A stretch of 9,269 nucleotides of DNA from Pseudomonadota bacterium. GTDB taxonomy: Bacteria > Pseudomonadota > Gammaproteobacteria > Burkholderiales > Burkholderiaceae_B. Position numbers and translations under genes: made by a program. Shown in pieces: positions 1 through 5,103 of this stretch. Under the pieces are notes generated by a model that saw only the letters and a list, made by a program, of their open reading frames with translations, had not been told where the DNA came from and did not search any database. The stretch lies in assembly GCA_023432075.1 (NCBI GenBank), contig JAEYVD010000074.1:1-9269 (forward strand), given 5' to 3'. How positions within the stretch are numbered: the stretch's first letter is position 1; the number at the start of each line of letters is the position of its first letter.

Positions 1-316
1 ATTTGGTGCTGGCCTTGCTTGGCGGCGAGGTGCGCGCCTGCCCGGCGGGCGGCTCGACCCGCAGCAACTGGCCGACTTCGATCGAATTGGAGTTCGACAG
101 ATTGTTCCACCGGACCAGATTACTGACCGTGGTGCCTTCCTTGCGCGCAATCTGGTAGAGCGTGTCACCCGACTGGACCCGGTAATAGCCCGGCTGGACC
201 TTGGTCGTGCCGCACGCGGTCAGCAGCACCAGCAGCGCCGCCATCAACGCGCCCCACCATAAGCGGGTGTAGGGCCCGGCCCGCCCCCGTCCGGCGGGCG
301 GTGCGCTGCTGGACAA
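1..316 (-). CDS. LysM-domain lipoprotein, 5' part only (gene runs off the left edge)
   Basis: Seen: reading leftwards, the frame encodes a hydrophobic stretch (LWWGALMAALLVLLTAC) ending in a lipobox, LTAC, then a LysM domain (GYYRVQSGDTLYQIARKEG, then VSNLVRWNNLSN and IEVGQLLRV). A Pro/Ser/Ala-rich linker runs to the window edge. LysM binds peptidoglycan glycan strands; the Cys would be lipidated, so the protein should be an envelope lipoprotein. Family knowledge: in this architecture LysM is often followed by an M23 (LytM/NlpD-like) domain, but that part is outside the window, so hydrolase or activator function is inference. The start is uncertain. The only in-frame ATG (242-244, with a GGTGG upstream) leaves just 10 residues before the Cys and no positive charge. 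A non-ATG start upstream, such as TTG at 314-316, gives a normal signal peptide with Arg residues. The frame is open back to a stop at 443-445 and passes through the 15-bp repeat. Confidence 0.8.
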   Translation of the reverse strand, partial: MSSSAPPAGRGRAGPYTRLWWGALMAALLVLLTACGTTKVQPGYYRVQSGDTLYQIARKEGTTVSNLVRWNNLSNSNSIEVGQLLRVEPPAGQARTSPPSKASTK

Positions 317-393
317 GTTGGAAATGGGCAAGGTCGAAGCGGACACGGTCGATATGGACAAGGTCGGAACGGACACGCTCGAAATGGACAAGG
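312..393. repeat. 15-bp tandem repeat, about 5.5 copies
   Basis: Five consecutive 15-mers start at 312, 327, 342, 357 and 372, with a 7-base partial copy from 387. The consensus is close to GACAAGGTCGAAATG; copies differ at one to four positions, and alternate copies resemble each other (GACACG versus GACAAG), suggesting a 30-bp higher-order unit. The unit is a multiple of three, so it keeps several frames open and produces spurious ORFs on both strands. It lies between the divergent LysM lipoprotein and DUF2946 genes, possibly within the 5' end of the former. Confidence 0.85.
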
Positions 394-470
394 AAAGCTC
401 TGAAACCTGGGGCACGGGGTCGCGTGTCGGAAAGAAGTGCGTTCAAGGGTACCAAGAAATCGGGAACGCT

Positions 471-481
471 TGGCATAGAAT
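471..481 (+). promoter_or_regulatory. weak candidate promoter -10 region for the DUF2946 gene
   Basis: The sequence TGGCATAGAAT contains TAGAAT (5 of 6 matches to TATAAT) and, in another register, a TGn extended -10 before CATAGA. No convincing -35 is seen at 16-18 bp. If it is used, transcription would begin near 486-490, which favours the downstream translation start at 543 for the next gene. Confidence 0.2.
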
Positions 482-488
482 GCCTCTC

Positions 489-926
489 ATGCCTTACGCG
501 ACCCGGTCTTACGTGACCCGCCTTCTTTGCACGCTGCGCGCCATGCGCGCCGACGGCGTGCTGTGGCTGGCGCTGCTGGCCCTGGCGCTGCGAGCGCTGG
601 TGCCGGCCGGCTACATGCCGGACACCCGCGCGCTGCATGACGGCCGCCTGGAGGTCACGTTCTGTTCGGCGGCGGGCAACCTGCCGGCTATCAGCCTGGC
701 ACTGCCCGCCGAAGGCGGCAAGGCCGGGCACGACAACGCCAACACCGGCGCCCAATGTCCCTTCGGGCTGCTCGTCCACGTCACGCCCGCCACCGCGCCG
801 CCCCTGGTGCCGCTGCTGCTGTCGGCAGCCGGGCATGCTTCGCCTTTCCCCGCCCCTCGCGCGCTGCCCGCGCAGCCCGCCCACGGGCCACCCCTCGGAT
901 CGCGCGCCCCACCCCCGCTGGCCTGA
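489..926 (+). CDS. DUF2946-type membrane protein
   Basis: Seen: 145 residues from this start. A hydrophobic segment at about 24-39 (VLWLALLALALRALVP) leads into AGYMPD, then a Cys in TFCSA (C59), a Gly/His/Asn-rich stretch and a second Cys in CPFG (C90), followed by another apolar segment at about 95-113 and a Pro/Ala-rich tail. The pattern of an N-terminal helix ending in (A/V)P.GYMP, then spaced Cys residues and a CP motif, is what I associate with DUF2946. That family has no firmly assigned function but is often found near copper-handling genes, as here, upstream of SCO and PCu(A)C. Starts are possible at 480, 489 or 543. None has a good Shine-Dalgarno; residues before 543 have less biased codons, so the short form (127 aa) may be correct. 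A 103-bp gap separates it from the SCO gene, and co-transcription is plausible. Family assignment is from motif memory only. Confidence 0.65.
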   Translation: MPYATRSYVTRLLCTLRAMRADGVLWLALLALALRALVPAGYMPDTRALHDGRLEVTFCSAAGNLPAISLALPAEGGKAGHDNANTGAQCPFGLLVHVTPATAPPLVPLLLSAAGHASPFPAPRALPAQPAHGPPLGSRAPPPLA

Positions 927-1029
927 CTCCGTCCAGGATCTTCCGTGCCCCTTGCGCATCCACTGGGCGTACGGACTGCCCCGCCGCGCGGCCCGGCTGC
1001 GTGGCCGACTCGTCAATCCAGAGGTACCC

Positions 1030-1653
1030 ATGAATTCGCTGTTTACCCGCGCGTCCGCCGGCGCGCCGCGCGGCCTCGCGCCCGATCCGCGGCGCCGCCT
1101 GCTGCGTTCCACCCTGGCCCGGCTGCCCCTGGCCGGCTGCGGCAAGGACACCCCGCCGCTGCACGGCATGGATCTGTCCGGCATGCCCGCCGGCGACTTC
1201 CAGCTGCAGGACACCGACGGCCAGACGCGGCGGCTGGCCGATTACCAGGGCCACCCCATCATGCTGTTCTTCGGCTTCACGCAGTGCCCGGACGTCTGCC
1301 CGACCGCGCTGACCCGCGCCGTCGAAATCAAGTCCCTGCTGGGCGCGGACGCGGACAAGCTGCGCGTGCTGTTCATCACCGTGGACCCCGAACGCGACAC
1401 GCCCGAGATCCTGCGTGCGTACACCCAGGCCTTCGATCCCGGCTTTATCGGGCTGCGCGGCACGGCCGAACAGACTCGCGCCGCCGCCCAGTCGTTCAAG
1501 GTGTTCTTCCAAAAGGTCCCCACGGGCTCCTCCTACACCATGGACCACACTGCGCTGACTTATGTCATCGACGCCCAGGGCAAGCTGCGCATCGCGCTGC
1601 GTCACGAACAAAGTGCCCAGGACAGCGCGCAGGACCTGCGCACCGTCCTCTGA
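1030..1653 (+). CDS. SCO1/SenC-family thioredoxin-fold copper protein
   Basis: Seen: 207 aa. The thioredoxin-like core has the SCO motif FGFTQCPDVCPT (C86 and C90), ITVDPERDTPE at 117-127, and the distal His in TMDHTALTY (H173). Two Cys plus one His is the copper-binding set of the family. Family knowledge: SCO proteins act outside the inner membrane, tethered by a lipid or helix, and help load copper into respiratory oxidases or reduce the Cys ligands of the CuA site. A lipobox-like LAGC (C37) follows RRRLLRSTLARLP, so it is probably a lipoprotein. The hydrophobic core before C37 is unusually short and contains Arg26 and Arg31. The ATG was chosen because AGAGG lies 5 nt upstream, although the frame stays open much further back. 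PCu(A)C follows 22 bp downstream, suggesting an operon. In alphaproteobacteria senC is linked to regB/regA, and regBA lies 1.4 kb downstream here. Confidence 0.93.
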   Translation: MNSLFTRASAGAPRGLAPDPRRRLLRSTLARLPLAGCGKDTPPLHGMDLSGMPAGDFQLQDTDGQTRRLADYQGHPIMLFFGFTQCPDVCPTALTRAVEIKSLLGADADKLRVLFITVDPERDTPEILRAYTQAFDPGFIGLRGTAEQTRAAAQSFKVFFQKVPTGSSYTMDHTALTYVIDAQGKLRIALRHEQSAQDSAQDLRTVL

Positions 1654-1675
1654 CCCGATACTCAAGGAAACGCTC

Positions 1676-2164
1676 ATGAAGAAGATCTCGATCAAACCCG
1701 TGGCGGCCGCGCTCGCATTGGCGCTGGCCGGCTTTGGCCCGATGGCGCTGGCTCAGAACGCCGGACTGACCGTGGAAGACGCGTGGGTGCGCGCCACGGT
1801 GCCCAACCAGCACGCGACGGGCGCATTCATGCGCCTGACCGCCGCCGAATCCGGCCGGCTGGTCGGCGTTGAGTCTCAGGCCGCCAAGCACGTGGAAGTG
1901 CACGAGATGGCCATGCAGGACAACGTCATGAAGATGCGCCAGGTGGCGGGCATCGACCTGCCGGCCGGCAAGGCGGTGGAATTGAAGCCGGGCGGCTACC
2001 ACGTGATGCTGATCGACCTGGCCAAGCCCATCGCGGCCGGCGACCACGTCGCGCTGACGCTGATCGTAGAAGACGCCGCCAAGCAGCAGCGGCGCATTCC
2101 CGTGGACGCGGTGGCGCGGCCGCTGAACGCCACCGCCGCGCCGGCCGGCAGCCACGGTCACTGA
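1676..2164 (+). CDS. periplasmic copper chaperone PCu(A)C
   Basis: Seen: 162 aa. The signal peptide has KK at the N-terminus, a hydrophobic core at about 8-20 and probable cleavage after ALA (residues 24-26). The mature protein begins AGLTVEDAWVRATVPNQ and carries the family Cu(I) site with exact spacing: H76, then ten residues to M87, then 21 residues to H109, and M111 (HVM). HEM at 76-78 is also typical. The C-terminus ends in SHGH, an extra possible metal ligand. Family knowledge: PCu(A)C binds Cu(I) through His/Met in the periplasm and passes it, with SCO, to CuA or CuB centres of heme-copper oxidases. The ATG at 1676 has AAGGA about 7 nt upstream. It lies 22 bp after the SCO gene, so the two are very likely co-expressed. 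Nothing is missing from the core. Confidence 0.95.
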   Translation: MKKISIKPVAAALALALAGFGPMALAQNAGLTVEDAWVRATVPNQHATGAFMRLTAAESGRLVGVESQAAKHVEVHEMAMQDNVMKMRQVAGIDLPAGKAVELKPGGYHVMLIDLAKPIAAGDHVALTLIVEDAAKQQRRIPVDAVARPLNATAAPAGSHGH

Positions 2165-2165
2165 C

Positions 2166-2179
2166 CTCTATATATAGAG
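2166..2179. other. perfect 14-bp AT-rich palindrome just after the PCu(A)C stop codon
   Basis: The bases CTCTATATATAGAG are exactly self-complementary and begin 2 nt after the stop codon. The element stands out as an A/T island in GC-rich DNA. It has no loop-friendly centre, so a protein-binding site on DNA is as likely as an RNA hairpin. No regulator can be named from sequence. Confidence 0.5.
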
Positions 2180-2185
2180 ATCCCG

Positions 2186-2216
2186 CCCGCATCGCGGGGC
2201 CGGCGCGGCAAGCCGG
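2186..2216 (+). terminator. two GC-rich hairpins after PCu(A)C, possible weak terminator
   Basis: The first is CCCGC-ATC-GCGGG (2186-2198) and the second CCGGC-N7-GCCGG (2200-2216), back to back. Neither is followed by a T-run, so this is not a canonical intrinsic terminator. The position directly after the copper genes makes a transcript-end role reasonable. Confidence 0.3.
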
Positions 2217-2494
2217 GCCGCCTTGCGCGGGCCTGCGATCATCCCCCGCCGATCGCAGCCCGTCCCTCTGAAAGCGCGCTGACACTTCTGCTGCAAGCGT
2301 GAAATACCTTCTTCGTAGACGACGCGTGTTTCGCGCAACGCCGCCGCGCTCCCCCGGTCGAATCAGAAAAGCGACGGGAGCGCGCGACCTGGCTCCCGCA
2401 AGCATTGCCTGCATCCAGGAAATCGTCCGCCGGCCGTATCGCGGACGACGGCGCGGCCGCACCGGCCGCATGCTTTGATTGCCAGGAGCGTTTC
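2217..2494. other. gene-free stretch before the DUF4148-type gene
   Basis: No ORF here has convincing protein features; reading frames in it are interrupted or are upstream extensions of the next gene. It should contain the promoter of the next gene. A CTGACA at 2279-2284 resembles a -35 box, but the hexamer 17 bp downstream (AAATAC) is a poor -10, so I do not call it. No repeats or clear hairpins with T-runs are visible. Confidence 0.5.
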
Positions 2495-2878
2495 ATGAAG
2501 ACCCTCACTTCCACCCTGCTGCTCTGCGCCGGCCTCGCGGCCGCCGGAGCCGCCCAGGCGCAAGCCCAAGTGCAGTCCCCCTCGCCCGCCACGCAATACA
2601 AGCGGGATCTCTATGGCGACTGGCGCGTCGCCTACCCCGCCCCGACCGCGAAGTCCGCCAGCCAGGTCAGCGCCGAGCTGGCCCGCGCCAAGACCGATGG
2701 CCAGTACACCTTTGGCGATGAAGCCTACCCGCCCGCGATGCCCGCCGGCCCGTCCGAAAACCGCGCGCAGGTCGAACAGGAACTGCGGCAGGCCCAGGCG
2801 CAAGGCCAGATGGCCTCCGACCAGGAAGACTATCCGCCCCCCGCAATGGCCCACAGCGGCACCTCGGACATCCACTGA
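2495..2878 (+). CDS. small secreted protein, DUF4148-like, with an internal duplication
   Basis: Seen: 127 aa. A signal peptide (MKTLTSTLLL, then CAGLAAAGAAQA) is probably cleaved around residues 20-24, giving a periplasmic or secreted protein of about 100 residues. The mature part contains two aligned 25-residue units, residues 56-80 and 91-115. Each has the pattern (S/A)QV..EL..A...GQ......D/E.YPP, and both are followed by an AM dipeptide. The pattern QV..EL..A...G.......YP resembles the DUF4148 module, which is common as short exported proteins in Burkholderiales and has no known activity. SD AGGAG (2484-2488) sits 6 nt before the ATG, fixing the start. The mature protein is rich in Gln and Ala with no Cys. 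It stands alone between two non-coding gaps and shows no link in function to its neighbours. Confidence 0.8.
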   Translation: MKTLTSTLLLCAGLAAAGAAQAQAQVQSPSPATQYKRDLYGDWRVAYPAPTAKSASQVSAELARAKTDGQYTFGDEAYPPAMPAGPSENRAQVEQELRQAQAQGQMASDQEDYPPPAMAHSGTSDIH

Positions 2879-2903
2879 AAACGGTGATATCAGGGACACA
2901 TAA

Positions 2904-2922
2904 CGCCGGGTGCGGCCCGGCG
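2904..2922 (+). terminator. hairpin after the DUF4148-like gene, possible terminator
   Basis: CGCCGGG-TGCGG-CCCGGCG forms a perfect 7-bp GC stem with a 5-nt loop, 26 nt after the stop codon. No T-run follows, so termination is plausible but not proven. Confidence 0.4.
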
Positions 2923-2940
2923 TCCGGGTCCGATTCGCCA

Positions 2941-2946
2941 TACAAT
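2941..2946 (+). promoter_or_regulatory. candidate -10 element upstream of regB
   Basis: TACAAT matches TATAAT at five of six positions and lies in the 203-bp gap before regB. The sequence 17 bp upstream is GC-rich hairpin DNA with no -35 match. The resulting leader would be about 130 nt. Weak call. Confidence 0.25.
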
Positions 2947-3081
2947 GCCAGCACATCCGCCGCCCGTGCCCACCCGGCCAGGCGGCAGCCGGCCACCGCC
3001 GCCGCGCTCAGGATGCCAGCGTTCCGCGCAGCCGGGCGCCCGTAACTGCCGGCAGGCTGGCCGGCGCCTCTGTGTCTGGAT

Positions 3082-4287
3082 ATGCCCGGTAGTTCCGCCT
3101 TTTCATTCCTGCGTACCCTCTGCAGCCTGCGCTGGCTCGCCATCGCGGGCCAAGCCGCCACCATCCTGCTCGCCAGCAGCCTGCTGCGCCTGGATCTACC
3201 GCTGGAGCCATTGTGGCTGGGCGTGGGCCTGTTGATCGGCTTTAACGTCTACGCCAGCCTGCGCCTGCGCCACCCGCGCGACCTCTCCCACGCCACCGCC
3301 TTCGGCCACCTGTTCGTCGACATGGCCGTGTTGGCGTGGATGGTGGGCTGGAGCGGCGGCATCAGCAACCCGTTCGGGACGATGTTCCTGATCCTGACCG
3401 CCCTGGCCGCGCTGGCGCTGCCGCGCAACTGGGCGCTTGCGGCCGCGCTGGCCGGCGTGCTGGGCTATGGCGCCGCCGCGATCTTCGGCCAGCCCCTGCG
3501 CGGCGACGTCGATCCCCACAGCCTGCTGCTCTGGGGCCTGGGCGCCAATTTCCTGATTTCGGTCGTGGTGGTGCTGGTGTTTTCGACGCGGCTGGCCGCC
3601 GACATGCGCGCCCGCGAGCGCGAGCTTGCCCGCCTGCGCGAACGCTTTACCCGCAACGAGGGCATCGTCGCCCTGGCCACGCACGCGGCCGCCATGGCGC
3701 ACGAGCTGAACACCCCGCTCGCCACCATGACGCTGCTGACCGACGAGATTGCCGCTGAAGTCCAGGACGACGAAGACCTGCGGGCCGATGTCACCACCCT
3801 GAGCCAGCTTCTGGCCCTGTGCCGGGAACGGATCCGCAATCTGGCGGTCCCAACCGCCGTGGATCTGGTTCGCGTGGTGGGGCAATGGCGCCTCATCCGC
3901 CCGACGATCGACCTGCAGCGCTCGGGCACATTGCCCACCAGCTTGCGCGTCGATCCGGCCATCGCCCACCTTTTGCAGGCGCTGCTGAACAACGCCGCCG
4001 ACGCGGGCGAGTCCGCCGACGCGCCCCGCGTGGACCTGCACCTGGAATACGGCTATGGCGCTCTGCGCGGCGAAGTCCGCGATTACGGACGGGGCTTCGA
4101 CCCCGACCATGCCGTGCTGCCGGCGACCAGCCTGTTCAACAGCGGCAAGCCGGGAGGCCTGGGCGTGGGCCTGGCCCTCTCGCATGCCACGGTGGAACAG
4201 CTGGGCGGCGAAATGACCATGACCGCGGCCGAAGGCGGCGGCACCCGCATCCGCTTTTATTTGCCTCTCGGCACCCCCGGGACCTGA
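3082..4287 (+). CDS. regB: RegB/PrrB/ActS-family redox-sensing histidine kinase
   Basis: Seen: 401 aa. The N-terminal half has about six membrane segments (roughly 16-35, 43-60, 72-90, 99-113, 117-135, 150-168) with the loop motif GGISNPF at 92-98. It is followed by a dimerisation domain HAAAMAHELNTPLATM with phospho-acceptor H207, Cys247 in LLALCRERI, an N box LLNNAADAG (301-309) and ATP-lid motifs DYGRGFD (334-340) and GGLGVGLALS (358-367). Family knowledge: GGxxNPF is the quinone-site motif of RegB. The redox-active Cys of Rhodobacter RegB lies 40 residues after the phosphorylated His, exactly the H207-C247 spacing here. The protein should autophosphorylate in response to the quinone/redox state and transfer to RegA, encoded 5 bp downstream. 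The start ATG has only a weak SD; the length is slightly short for the family. Confidence 0.95.
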   Translation: MPGSSAFSFLRTLCSLRWLAIAGQAATILLASSLLRLDLPLEPLWLGVGLLIGFNVYASLRLRHPRDLSHATAFGHLFVDMAVLAWMVGWSGGISNPFGTMFLILTALAALALPRNWALAAALAGVLGYGAAAIFGQPLRGDVDPHSLLLWGLGANFLISVVVVLVFSTRLAADMRARERELARLRERFTRNEGIVALATHAAAMAHELNTPLATMTLLTDEIAAEVQDDEDLRADVTTLSQLLALCRERIRNLAVPTAVDLVRVVGQWRLIRPTIDLQRSGTLPTSLRVDPAIAHLLQALLNNAADAGESADAPRVDLHLEYGYGALRGEVRDYGRGFDPDHAVLPATSLFNSGKPGGLGVGLALSHATVEQLGGEMTMTAAEGGGTRIRFYLPLGTPGT

Positions 4288-4292
4288 ATGTG

Positions 4293-4844
4293 ATGAATGC
4301 AAACGATCTTGGCCTGCTGATCGACGACGACGAACTCTACGTGCGCACCCTGCAGCGCAGCCTGTCGCGCCGCGGTCTGGAAACCCGCACCGCCACCGGC
4401 ATCGCCGAGGCGCTGCGCGTGGCCGAAGAAATCCGTCCGGCCTTTGCGCTGGTCGACCTGCGCCTGGGCGAAGACTCCGGCCTGACCCTGATCCGGCCGC
4501 TGCGCGCGCTGCGCGAGGACATGCGGATCCTGCTGGTCACCGGCTACGCCAGCGTGGCCACGGCCGTGGAAGCCATCAAGCGCGGCGCGGACGACTACCT
4601 GCCCAAGCCCGCCACGGCGCCCATGATCCTGCGCACGCTGGGTCTGGTAAAGCCAGAAACAGTTACGATCGAAACGACCATGACCCCATTGCACCGCCTA
4701 GAATGGGAGCACATTCATCAGGCCCTGCACGAGACCGGCGGCAATGTTTCCGCCGCGGCGCGGCTCCTTGGCATGCACCGGCGCTCGCTCCAGCGCAAGC
4801 TGGCAAAAAAACCGGGGCCGGAACGCGAAGTGCTCGCCGACTGA
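4293..4844 (+). CDS. regA: RegA/PrrA/ActR-family response regulator
   Basis: Seen: 183 aa, the usual size of RegA. The receiver domain has an acidic cluster D11-D13, phospho-acceptor D55 (FALVDLRLGEDSG), T83 in LLVTGYAS and K105 in YLPKP. After a short linker, residues about 135-174 form a Fis-type helix-turn-helix (HIHQALHETGGNVSAAARLL, then GMHRRSLQRKLAKK), the characteristic RegA DNA-binding end. Family knowledge: RegA-type regulators control terminal oxidases and other redox functions from GC-rich inverted-repeat boxes. The ATG lies 5 bp after the regB stop; GTG at 4290 is an alternative adding one residue. Co-transcription with regB is near certain. The region immediately downstream carries RegA-like boxes before cyoA, so cyo is the likely nearby target. 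Confidence 0.95.
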   Translation: MNANDLGLLIDDDELYVRTLQRSLSRRGLETRTATGIAEALRVAEEIRPAFALVDLRLGEDSGLTLIRPLRALREDMRILLVTGYASVATAVEAIKRGADDYLPKPATAPMILRTLGLVKPETVTIETTMTPLHRLEWEHIHQALHETGGNVSAAARLLGMHRRSLQRKLAKKPGPEREVLAD

Positions 4845-4886
4845 ATGCTGCGGGGCGACACATCTTTACAACACCCCCGTGTGCAC

Positions 4887-4905
4887 GTGCGACATATCGT
4901 CGCAC
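4887..4905. promoter_or_regulatory. RegA/PrrA-like binding site 1 (7-bp arms, 5-bp spacer)
   Basis: GTGCGAC-ATATC-GTCGCAC is a perfect inverted repeat. Its core GCGACATATCGTCGC fits the published RegR box GNGRCRTTNNGNCGC at all but one position and the general RegA/PrrA pattern of GCGRC and GTCGC half-sites with a short spacer. It lies about 200 bp before cyoA and 42 bp after regA, whose product is the natural candidate ligand. A single half-site GCGAC also occurs at 4855-4859. Confidence 0.7.
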
Positions 4906-4986
4906 CCCCACCCCTCCCCTCGGGGCGTCTGCTCCCCTAGGAAAACCCTGAATCTGCCGCCATTGGGCCGGATTCCTCCCAGGCAA

Positions 4987-5003
4987 TGCGACCATTCGTC
5001 GCA
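4987..5003. promoter_or_regulatory. RegA/PrrA-like binding site 2 (6-bp arms, 5-bp spacer)
   Basis: TGCGAC-CATTC-GTCGCA is a perfect inverted repeat with the same arms and 5-bp spacing as site 1; the centres are 99 bp apart. It ends 3 bp before the FNR-like box. If the -10 is TAGGAT at 5026-5031, its centre falls near -43, a position typical for an activator acting next to RNA polymerase (inference). Confidence 0.7.
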
Positions 5004-5006
5004 GGC

Positions 5007-5020
5007 TTGACCAAAATCAA
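5007..5020. promoter_or_regulatory. FNR/ANR-like box upstream of cyoA
   Basis: TTGAC-CAAA-ATCAA differs from the consensus TTGAT-N4-ATCAA at one position. FNR-family regulators bind this under low oxygen; E. coli FNR represses cyo. Here it would overlap the probable core promoter, fitting repression. The first half, TTGACC, also resembles a -35 box. Confidence 0.6.
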
Positions 5021-5025
5021 ACCGA

Positions 5026-5031
5026 TAGGAT
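5026..5031 (+). promoter_or_regulatory. candidate -10 of the cyo promoter
   Basis: TAGGAT matches TATAAT at four of six positions. The TTGACC upstream is only 13 bp away, too close to act as its -35, so an activator-dependent promoter is more likely if this is the -10. Weak call, based mainly on position below the RegA-like and FNR-like sites. Confidence 0.25.
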
Positions 5032-5037
5032 GGAGGT

Positions 5038-5075
5038 TGCTGCCTAGCAGCATTCCAGTCTGCTGCTCTGCAGCA
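5038..5075. repeat. two tandem palindromes TGCTG-N5-CAGCA, 23 bp apart, in the cyoA leader
   Basis: The first copy is TGCTG-CCTAG-CAGCA (5038-5052) and the second TGCTG-CTCTG-CAGCA (5061-5075); the second can also pair as TGCTGC-TCT-GCAGCA. Both are followed by TT. The arms, the spacer length and the flank are shared, and the 23-bp period puts both copies on about the same helix face. They could be a tandem operator for an unidentified regulator or paired RNA stem-loops in the 5' leader, ending 28 nt before the cyoA start codon. Confidence 0.55.
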
Positions 5076-5103
5076 TTTCCCACCTTTCCATCCAAGGCTG
5101 TAC

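Noticed and set aside
312..393. CRISPR-like array
   Set aside because: The units are contiguous 15-mers with no spacers and no cas genes nearby; it is a minisatellite.
318..479. Long N-terminus of the DUF2946 protein through the tandem repeat (MEMGKVEADT and onwards)
   Set aside because: The repeat unit is 15 bp, so it keeps any frame open. The segment is unlike the family and would bury the membrane helix deep in the protein.
637..1029. Upstream in-frame extension of the SCO protein
   Set aside because: It would overlap the DUF2946 frame, its residues are Arg/Pro-rich with no family match, and the ATG at 1030 has a good Shine-Dalgarno.
781..1695. 304-residue minus-strand frame antisense to the SCO gene
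   Set aside because: It has no recognisable domain or signal and fully overlaps a well-supported gene on the other strand.
3196..4302. 368-residue open frame antisense to regB
   Set aside because: Same cause: the product is low-complexity and Gln/Gly/His-rich, while regB on the plus strand has all the kinase motifs.
4914..4941. Terminator after regA (CCCCTCGGGG and CCTAGG)
   Set aside because: The stem leaves only a 2-4 nt loop with three or four pairs and there is no T-run, so support is too weak to call.
5007..5035. Classical sigma70 promoter with TTGACC as -35
   Set aside because: The hexamer 17 bp downstream is ATGGAG, a poor -10, and the better TAGGAT is only 13 bp away. TTGACC is better explained as half of the FNR-like box.
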